DNA of 64,000 bases from Macrothele yani (Eukaryota > Arthropoda > Arachnida > Araneae > Macrothelidae): the NCBI GenBank assembly GCA_039090855.1, contig CM077024.1:62767594-62831593 (forward strand). Reading direction: 5' to 3'. A program made the position numbers and the translations under genes. Below, piece by piece: positions 57,261 to 64,000 of this stretch; position 1 is the first letter of the stretch, and each line of letters opens with the position of its first letter. The notes below the pieces were generated by a model, which was not told where the DNA came from, made no database searches, and saw nothing but the letters and a program-made list of their open reading frames with translations.

Positions 57261-57778
57261 CTGCAACAGTAATGAAAAAAAAAACAAAAAAAAAGGTTAA
57301 CGCAAAGTGGAAATAAATTTGAAATTCCATGAGTGACATAAAAGAATGTATGCTTCCTTAAGAAATTAAGAATGTATTTTCTTGTCATAAAACTGTTTCT
57401 AATGAAATTTTAACAATAATTTCTGAAATATTTTACTGATTTTTTTATTAGAGAATGTTTTAACAGAGTTACTAAAATATTCAACACAAGGCTTGCACCC
57501 TCTTTGCAATAAAATAAGAAAAATGTTTCAATGCAAACAGATCAAAATTTATATTTTACTTAAATAAGGTGTTACTTTATACAATAGATATAGCTAAGGG
57601 ATACATTAGAGAGATGGGTTGCAAACTGAAAACTCATTCAGAGAATATAAATCAACAATAAAAAATATGTAATAAAACTTAATTGGGCAGACACTAAGAG
57701 AAACTGGTCACAAAAGCACACTTAAATTATTAATCATCAGCAGGACAGCATAAAAGGGAAATTACAAGAAGAAAAGGA
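57261..57778. other. RGP1 intron, nothing recognised
   Basis: AT-rich sequence between the visible 5' exon and the LINE. The minus strand was checked for a preceding RGP1 exon and none was found. Confidence 0.55.
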
Positions 57779-58101
57779 GGAGACTCCTAATTCCTACTGA
57801 AAGATGGTTCCATGTGGTTAATATTGGCATTGTATACTGGGCGGTCGTAGTGAGCGATGGGTTTGCCTCCTTGGGGCGCTCCGTGGTAACAATGGCACAC
57901 ACAACAGCAACTAGGGCCTCTGTGAATTTTGGAGAGGTGTGTTCTGTGTGACATTGGCGAAAAGACCCCAACTCACTGGGTTTTATTCCAGAATCCTTAG
58001 GTTGAATGACCAACTGGAACCCTCAGCTGTGGGCTAATCCCCCACACTGATGTACTTACCTGATTAAAAAGACAAAAAGAAATATTAAGAATGACTCAAG
58101 T

Positions 58102-59580
58102 GTGGGATATGGTGGACCTACCACACTTGAGAAGGACGGTCCACCACGGAATCGACCTGGACTTTCTAAACGGCGTATGAGAAAGAGATCTCGGCTGAGT
58201 GAATGTAAGATTAGTGTATGGAATACTAGAGGTATAAATGGCAAGATGAGTGAGGTGATTGAGGAGATGAATAAGTATAGACTGGATGTGCTGTGTGTAA
58301 GTGAAACCAAAAAGAAGGAAATTGGGGTAGAAGAAGTGAATGGCACGGTGAGTGTGTGGTCTGGAGTATTAGATAATATGAGAGGACAGGCTGGTGTAGG
58401 TGTGATTTTAAGTGAAAAGATGAAGAACAACTTGATTCACTATAGTTGCGCAAGTGAGAGAATTCTCTGGATTCGTTTGAAAGTGAAACTTCAGAGAATT
58501 GTAATTGTTGTAGTGTATGCTCCTTGTGATTCGGAACCTTCTGATAAGAAGGAAGATTTCTGGAATAAGCTAAAAGCTGTTTTGAGCCAGTTTGGTGCTA
58601 AAGAAAAAGTTAGGGGATTTCAATGCTAGAGTACATGTGCAGAATGCAATTTCTGACAATGTTCTGGGTAAGTTTAATGATCCTTGTGTGAATGATAATG
58701 GTGAAAGATTAACTGAACTCTGCATTGAGAATGGTTTGTGTGTATCTAATACATTTTTCAACCACAAGTATATCCACACATATACTTGGGAAAATAGTAG
58801 TCTTGGTCAAAAGAGTGTGATAGATTTTGTTGTCTACGATCAGCGTTTGAAACACTTAGTTGTTGACACCCGTGTGATGAGAGGTGCAGATGTTGGTTCT
58901 GATCATTACTTGGTAGTGTCAAGAGTGAAACTTAATGTTGATTGGAGAAAAAGGAATAGGAAGAGACCCAGTACAGAAAGAATAAAGGTTGATAGGCTCC
59001 TTGAAGATCATCAGCGGTATTCTGACTTACTCAGAGAACGACTGAAGGATCTGAAATCTGGTGAGAGGGATGTAGAAAAGAAGTGGGAATGTTTTAAGAA
59101 CTGTGTTGTTACTGCTGCTAAAGAGGTCTGTGGCACCACAATAGTGGGTAACAATAGAGGTGATGCTTGGTGGAATAGTGAGATTGATGAGGCAGTAAAG
59201 AGAAAGAAGGAAGCCTATTTGGGGATGTTGCAAGGTAGAGTCTCTGTGGATGAATATCGCTGTAAGAAGCGTGAAGCTGCTAAGCTGGTTCGCCACAGTA
59301 AGGCAAAACATAGGAAGGAGAAAGTGAAAAGGCATGAACTGGCTTTTTGGAAAGATAGGAAGTCCTTCTAGAAGTACACGAGACTCAGGAAAAATAGGGG
59401 AAACAAAGTTGTAAGTTGTGTGAAGAATGAGATTGGAGAAATGATATGGGAGCCCAATGAGTTAAGTGACAGATGGGGTGAATACTTCTGTGAGTTATTA
59501 GAGCAGGAAAGCAAAGATGATTCTGAGACAGACGCAGATGATGTCACAATGAGGGATGAAAGCACAGGAGGGATCTCAAG
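58102..59580 (+). pseudogene. LINE apurinic-type endonuclease and linker, broken
   Basis: The endonuclease starts at about 58206: ISVWNTRGINGK (Asn of the N-x-x motif), LDVLCVSETKKK (catalytic Glu), VVVYAPCD, then, after a frame change near 58610, GDFNARV (Asp and Asn) and VIDFVVYDQRL, ending GADVGSDHYLVVSRV (the S-D-H catalytic His). A stop occurs at 59369-59371 and a second near 59582, before the RT domain. Confidence 0.85.
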
Positions 59581-59587
59581 ATAAGAA

Positions 59588-61183
59588 GTGTGTAAAGCTC
59601 TAAAATCTCTTCAGAATGGTAAGGCTCTGGGAGTTGATGGTATAACTGCAGAGATGTTAAAATATGGTGGTGACTCTATAATTGACTGGTTAACTGAAAT
59701 TTGCCAGTTGTGCTGGGAGTTAGGAATGGTCCCTCGGGATTGGAAGGATGCTATCATTGTTCCCTTGTATAAGAGAAAAGGTGATCAGACTGAATGCAAG
59801 AACTATCATGGTATTAGCCTACTGAGTGTGCCAGGGAAAGTGTTTGGTAAGGTTGTTATTGAAAAAGTACAGGATCTTACATCATTGAAAGTGTGGTATG
59901 TTCAGAGTGGTTTTATGCCTGGTAAAGGCTGCACTAACCAGATTTTTGCATTACGCACGATGATTGAAAAGTATCTGGCTGTTGGGAAGGAAGTTTTTAC
60001 TGCCTTCATAGATTTAGAGAAAGCTTATGACCGAGTGAATAGGACACTTTTGTGGAAGGTATTGAATGAATATGGTGTTACTGGGAATCTACTTAATAGT
60101 GTAAAAGCCATGTATGCTGGTAGTAGAGCTTGTGTACGAGTGAATGATGCTTTATCAAAATGGTTTTCCATTGGTGCAGGAGTTAGACAAGGTTGTGTAA
60201 TGTCACCATGGCTATTTAATATATTTATGGATGCATGCATGCGTGATGCCAAAATAGATAATAGTGGTTTATGTCTTGGTGATATCCGTGTGTGCAGATT
60301 GTTGTATGCTGATGACACTGTCCTGTTGGCAGAGAGCAAAAATGAGTTGCAGAGTATGTTGACTCGGATGCACGAAGTTTGCATGAAATTCAAACTGAGT
60401 ATAAATAAGGGAAAAACCAAAGTTATGGTGTTTGAGAGAGGAACGGGTAGCACTGAATGTAATGTAAGTATAAATGGCACTGTGACTGACCAGGTGAGTG
60501 AGTTTGTGTATTTAGGAAGCATGTTTGACAGAGAGAACAAGTTGGATGGTGAAATCAGTAGGCAAGTGAATTCTTCTTTGAAAGTCATAGCTGCTCTGGG
60601 AGGTTTTCAAAGGAATTATGGGTTCTCTAGAGAGTCCCGCATGGCTGTGCATGAAACTGTAATTGTTCCTACTCTGACGTATGGCAGTGAAACCTGGATA
60701 CTGCAGAAGAAACACAGGAGTCGTTTGTGTGCTGGAGAAATGTGTTACTTACGTGGGGTTTGTGGCAAGACACGATCTGATTGTATGAGGAATGAAGATG
60801 TATTGCAGTTGTGTGATGTGAAGCAAAATGTTGTTAGCAAGGTGGAGACCAATATGCTTTGGTGGTTTGGCCATGTTGAAAGAATGAGTGATGAAATGCT
60901 TACTAAGAAAATCTTTTCAGCCCAAGTGGCAGGAAGGAAAGGCAGAGGAAGGCCAAGGAAGACATGGGTGGATCAGATTCAGGAGTGTCTGCATGAGAAA
61001 AAGATTATGAGTATGAAGTATAAAAGATCTTGTGTATGGCGTGTAATGGATATTAGTGAAGCACGAGTTGTATGTCAAGATCGCTGTAAATGGAGAAGTT
61101 TGATACGACAACAATATGTAAAAATATCTGGAAGTTTGTATTTCTTTTTGGAGCTAATCTTTGAATCTCAGAGAACAGCTTAG
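59588..61183 (+). pseudogene. LINE reverse transcriptase domain, intact 531-codon frame
   Basis: Motifs in order: GKALGVDGITAEML, NYHGISLLSVPGKVFGKV, QSGFMPGKGCTNQI, TAFIDLEKAYDRV (motif A), GVRQGCVMSPWLFNIFMD (motif B), LLYADDTVLLAES (motif C, YADD), KLSINKGKTKVMVF and FVYLGSMFD. The C-terminus has TYGSETWILQKKH, MLWWFGHVERM, GRGRPRKTWVDQIQ and VVCQDRCKWRSLI. The domain is uninterrupted, but the element as a whole is disabled by upstream breaks. Confidence 0.9.
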
Positions 61184-61380
61184 TGATATGTATGTATGTA
61201 TACTGTAAAGTCTCCAACAACTATGAAAAAATTAGAGTGTTTAAATCATGACATTACTTCACTGTAAAACTAGTATGCAGAAGTACCACTGTGGTGACTT
61301 TAACAACTACAGGTAACTTACTGGGCAACAGATTTCACATACAGAGATATGGCTAAAGAAGACATTTGAAGTCCGAAGTG

Positions 61381-61605
61381 GCCGCCCCGGTGGCGCAGTG
61401 GTCTAAGGCGCTGGCCTCTGATCATTCGTCCGTAAGGGGTCCGGGTTCGAATCCCTGTCAGGCATGGATGTTGTGTTTGTCTTACGGCACTGGCTCTCTC
61501 CCTTCCCTGGAACCAGTGACCCTAAATTAGGGACGGGCGACTGCTTCTTATAGCCCATTGAGTTGCTCACGGTGGTCGTTAAACCTCCAATCAAAAAAAA
61601 AAAAA
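61381..61605 (+). repeat. SINE family A, sense, best copy
   Basis: tRNA-like head GCCGCCCCGGTGGCGCAGTG (A box TGGCGCAGTGG), B box GGTTCGAATCC at 61445-61455, a body with CTGGAACCAGTGACCCTAAA and TAGCCCATTGAGTTGCTCAC, and an A-rich tail. It is flanked by the exact 13-bp duplication GAAGTCCGAAGTG (61368-61380 and 61606-61618). It is a clean reference copy for the family. Confidence 0.95.
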
Positions 61606-61618
61606 GAAGTCCGAAGTG

Positions 61619-62010
61619 ACTTGAACATGTATGTGGGGACGAAAAATCTCCCACTTTATAGCATAGAATAATGCCCAATTTGGATCTTTATCCTGTGGAT
61701 TATAATATTATAGAAGCATTTTGAATATTGCATATCCCATTTGATGCTTGCTCAACCATGGAATTGCAGATGTTTTGTATTCTGTACTTTGTAAATGGCC
61801 ATTTGTGCATGAAGTATAATAGTTTCTTTCAAACAGGCAAGTGACTTAATGTTATAAACACACATGAATAGGGGCAGATTTCGAACTAGGTGCACTAGTC
61901 ACACACCTTGGGCCCCAGAGCTTGAGGGGTTACAAAAGCATATAATTGGGATTGCCGGTTTTGTTTTGGTTTTCACGGATTGAAACAAATCAATCCTTTA
62001 AGCACGCAAC
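61619..62010. other. intronic DNA, nothing recognised
   Basis: No coding or repeat signal recognised between the two SINEs. Confidence 0.5.
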
Positions 62011-62021
62011 CAGTTTATTTG

Positions 62022-62260
62022 TTTTTTTTTTTTTTTTTTTTTTTTTTTTTGGTTGGAGGTTTAACGACCACCGTGAACAACTCAATGGGCTATAAGCAGT
62101 CGCCCGTCCCTAATTTAGGGTCACTGGTTCCAGGGAAGGGAGAGAACCAGTGCCGTAAGACAAACACAACATCCATGCCTGACCGGGATTCGAACCCGGA
62201 CCCCTTACGGACGAATGATCAGAGGCCAACGCCTTAGACCACTGCGCCACCGGGGCGGCC
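62022..62260 (-). repeat. SINE family A, young antisense copy
   Basis: A T-run of about 29 nt at 62022-62050 is followed by the family A body and head, ending GGGGCGGCC at 62260. The duplication CAGTTTATTTG is exact (62011-62021 and 62261-62271). The long poly(A) tract and intact B box suggest recent insertion. Confidence 0.95.
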
Positions 62261-62358
62261 CAGTTTATTTGTATTGTCAATTGATATTTTACCTTCTCAT
62301 ATTAGTAACATCAGACCTGCCAACCTCTCAGAACCAAAAAGCGTAACACTCTGATAGA

Positions 62359-62655
62359 AAAATCGTAACACAACGCATGCTGATAATTTTTTAAGCCTAT
62401 TTCAGCTATATAAATTCTTGATGATGAGAGCATCAAAATTTTATTGAGAAACTAACTAAATCTAATCAGCAAACATTTTTATGTTGTTAATTATTAGAAA
62501 AAAAAATATGATTACGGGAGAAATCCTCACTCCGCCTAACTTCTGTTTTCGGAAATTTTGAGAGGCGGAAAACTTGCATCCTAGGGAGTCTGCAAGATGG
62601 TGTAATCGGGTTCTGTTCTGGGGATGTCATTTTTGTCTGCAGGACCAAAATAAAT
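62359..62655 (+). repeat. 297-bp inverted repeat arm, left
   Basis: AAAATCGTAACACAACGCAT at the outer end through CTGCAGGACCAAAATAAAT. It is mirrored almost base for base at 63383-63679. Confidence 0.93.
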
Positions 62656-62966
62656 CTGCGATGTGCATCAGCCGTTGCCACGATTCTGCTACGAGGATTA
62701 GTAGAAAATGAATCTGCGATGTACGTCAAGCGCCGCCGCGATTCTGCTACAGGGATGAGTACAAAATAAACTTGCAATGTACGTGGCCATGACTCTTCTA
62801 CGGGGATGGGTACAAAATAAAGCTGTGATGTACGTCACTACCATTGAGCCAAATTTTTACTCTAACCAATGGGAAAAAATCTCTTCTCTGATTGGCTCCT
62901 GAGCAGATATATAAGGGGCTGGTTCCCCGTGCAGACTCCAGTGTATTGCAGTGAAGAGAAGCCATC
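62640..62966 (+). promoter_or_regulatory. promoter-like region: CRE-like repeats, CCAAT boxes, TATA box
   Basis: About 3.5 imperfect repeats of 50-60 bp cover 62640-62835. Each has an ACAAAATAAA-type segment and TGCGATGTACGTCA, whose TACGTCA core resembles a CRE/ATF site. Then follow CCAAT (62856, AACCAATGGG), ATTGGCT (an inverted CCAAT at 62891) and TATATAAGG at 62908-62916. ATG follows at 62967, about 50 nt downstream of the TATA, leaving room for a start near 62935-62940. This is a compact polymerase II promoter layout. Confidence 0.6.
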
Positions 62967-63143
62967 ATGTCAGTTGAGAGTAAAAACGGCAAACCCAAAG
63001 ATCCACGCAGGAAAGAAACTAATTCAATCCAAAGTACAGATCAAACACAGGAAGCCAATGCTCTCTCCTTGCTGCAAGAAACAAATAAAGGTAACTTGAT
63101 CACGCTAGTTACGTTAAATGAAACTTTTATAAAAAGTTCGTAA
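62967..63143 (+). pseudogene. start of an unknown ORF, interrupted
   Basis: ATG at 62967 gives MSVESKNGKPKDPRRK, then TNSIQSTDQTQEANALSL and LLQET before the insertion at 63084; the frame ends in inserted sequence at 63141-63143. The product is hydrophilic, with a basic patch near residues 8-16. After the insertion the frame resumes from the duplicated LLQET as AKETLLSLLETKEVQSKI. I do not recognise it; a coiled-coil, ORF1-like retroelement protein is one possibility. Confidence 0.45.
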
Positions 63144-63804
63144 GTTAGAAGCTTTCGACCTTATCTTAGGTCTTCATCACGCCAATGGCTTTATAAAATG
63201 CCCGGAAGTTGCGTAGCTTTGAAACATGACGATTATGGGCAAAACACGTAACAATATTAACAAATAAAGGTAACTTGATCACGCTAGTTACGTTAAATGA
63301 AACTTTTATAAAAAGTTCGTAAGTTGGAAGCTTTCGACCTTATCTTAGGTCTTTAAATGAAACTTTTATAAAAGTTCGTAAGATTTATTTTGGTCCTGCA
63401 GACAAAAATGACATCCCCAGAACAGAACCCGATTACACCATCTTGCAGACTCCCTAGGATGCAAGTTTTCCGCCTCTCAAAATTTCCGAAAACAGAAGTT
63501 AGGCGGAGTGAGGATTTCTCCCGTAATCATATTTTTTTTTCTAATAATTAACAACATAAAAATGTTTGCTGATTAGATTTAGTTAGTTTCTCAATAAAAT
63601 TTTGATGCTCTCATCATCAAGAATTTATATAGCTGAAATAGGCTTAAAAAATTATCAGCATGCGTTGTGTTACGATTTTTACCTAAGATAAGGTCGAAAG
63701 CTTCCAACTTACGAACTTTTTATAAAAGTTTCACTTAACGTAACTAGCGTGATCAAGTTACCTTTATTTGTTAATATTGTTACGTGTTTTGCCCATAATC
63801 GTCA
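63084..63804. mobile_element. PLE terminal-repeat insertion with captured inverted flank
   Basis: Flanked by the exact 14-bp duplication TGCTGCAAGAAACA (63070-63083 and 63805-63818). Contents: two tandem copies of a unit starting AATAAAGGTAACTTGATCAC (63084 and 63263), a 297-bp inverted copy of the upstream element (63383-63679), then the same terminal unit inverted (63680-63804). The unit contains GGAAGCTTTCGACC, typical of PLE tails, and on the minus strand GTGATGA ... GACC/GGTC stem ... GAAAGC, a hammerhead-like arrangement with G instead of C at core position 3. Confidence 0.75.
63383..63679 (-). repeat. 297-bp inverted repeat arm, right
   Basis: Reverse complement of 62359-62655, nearly identical, including the GGAAATTTTGAGAGGCGGAA block. 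It sits inside the PLE-derived insertion, not at an element border. Confidence 0.93.
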
Positions 63805-63818
63805 TGCTGCAAGAAACA

Positions 63819-64000
63819 GCCAAGGAAACCCTGCTCTCACTTCTTGAAACGAAGGAGGTGCAGAGCAAGATTGTACAATTTGCGAAGAATATATCTCAGA
63901 GAAAGTGGAGGAGGAATTTGCAAAACTTTACATAAGAGTTGTCGAAGAAGTGGAAAATGCATCCAAAAGACTGAAGCTAACCAACACGAAATATATCAAG
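63819..64000 (+). pseudogene. continuation of the unknown ORF after the insertion, frameshifted
   Basis: The frame from the 5' ORF runs LLSLLETKEVQSKIVQFAKN and stops near 63929. A second frame, open to the window edge, reads TICEEYISEKVEEEFAKLYI, then RVVEEVENASKRLKLTNTKY. The charged heptad-like pattern suggests a coiled coil. A one-base shift near 63870 may link the two frames, or the second may be the true continuation of a spliced product. Confidence 0.4.

Larger units (their letters stand above)
57779..61202 (+). mobile_element. near full-length RTE-like LINE, lightly broken
   Basis: It runs from a 5' leader through an endonuclease and RT to the 3' end CTTAGTGATATGTATGTATG, a short tandem tail shared with the copy at 1157. 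Two other fragments (1157-1812, 17765-18468) show the family is repeated. It is assigned to the RTE-like LINEs from the single-ORF layout, the simple-repeat tail and the RT motifs; the exact clade is not proven. The 5' border is approximate. Confidence 0.85.
62312..64000 (+). mobile_element. 5' end of an unclassified TIR element (runs off the window)
   Basis: It begins CAGACCTGCCAACCTCT, the same terminus as the element at 48476-49397, and carries a promoter-like region and an ORF. The right end is not in the window. It is interrupted by the insertion at 63084-63804. Whether the terminus and the ORF belong to one element is inferred from their proximity. Confidence 0.5.

Noticed and set aside
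57762..58013. 83-codon minus-strand ORF
   Set aside because: It is antisense to the 5' leader of the LINE starting near 57779.
61381..61460. tRNA gene suggested by good A and B boxes
   Set aside because: It is the head of a SINE with a body, an A tail and a target duplication. The cloverleaf anticodon arm is not convincing.
62640..62966. endogenous virus promoter
   Set aside because: The promoter layout is compact and virus-like, but no viral protein motif is visible, so only a promoter-like region is claimed.

Overview
This is eukaryotic nuclear DNA: AT-rich, gene-poor, intron-dominated and very dense in transposable elements. The mix of Penelope-like elements (PLEs), RTE-like LINEs, Tc1/mariner, pogo/Tigger, hAT, a Helitron fragment and tRNA-derived SINEs points to an invertebrate with a large genome, most probably an arthropod. 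A chelicerate-like genome would fit, but the species cannot be fixed from the sequence alone.

One host gene is clear. Six exons on the minus strand (57177-57260, 29892-30041, 22839-22982, 16024-16151, 14811-14988, 864-1084) join in phase with GT-AG borders. They encode the last 300 residues of an RGP1 homologue, the partner of RIC1 in the Rab6/Ypt6 guanine-nucleotide exchange complex. The 5' exons lie beyond position 64000. The introns are about 27.1, 6.9, 6.7, 1.0 and 13.7 kb and hold almost all the repeats. A short possible coding tail of a neighbouring plus-strand gene lies at 1-127.

Layout: 1157-1812 is a LINE 3' end. 1840-5407 is a giant head-to-head PLE palindrome. 6442-6738 and about 9588-9795 are SINE family B. 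7103-8244 is a Helitron remnant with the C-terminus of its helicase. 12424-13759 is a long-TIR mariner relative. 17765-18468 is a LINE fragment, followed by a decayed PLE at 18469-21285. 23094-23363 and 27676-28507 are PLE-derived palindromes. 24580-25590 is a hAT-like fragment next to a long satellite-like repeat field. 30525-32716 is a Tigger element.

The 27-kb RGP1 intron also contains a nested stack. A Tc1 element (33604-52116) is split by a DUF4371/ZMYM1-like hAT (33737-50463). That hAT is split by a pogo element (35483-37530), by a second hAT-like element (about 37650-48157) and by a small TIR element (48476-49397). The second hAT is itself split by a 7.25-kb tandem PLE dimer (39727-46976) and by a SINE. 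An RTE LINE (54725-56465) lies further on, still in this intron; a second, nearly complete LINE (about 57779-61202) lies just 5' of the first visible exon.

The right end (62312-64000) carries the start of a TIR-bordered element. It has a repeat-rich TATA/CCAAT/CRE-like promoter and a short ORF, and it is interrupted by a PLE-derived insertion. That insertion also carries a nearly perfect inverted copy of 297 bp of the sequence beside it. No CRISPR arrays, rRNAs, bona fide tRNA genes or virus genes were recognised.
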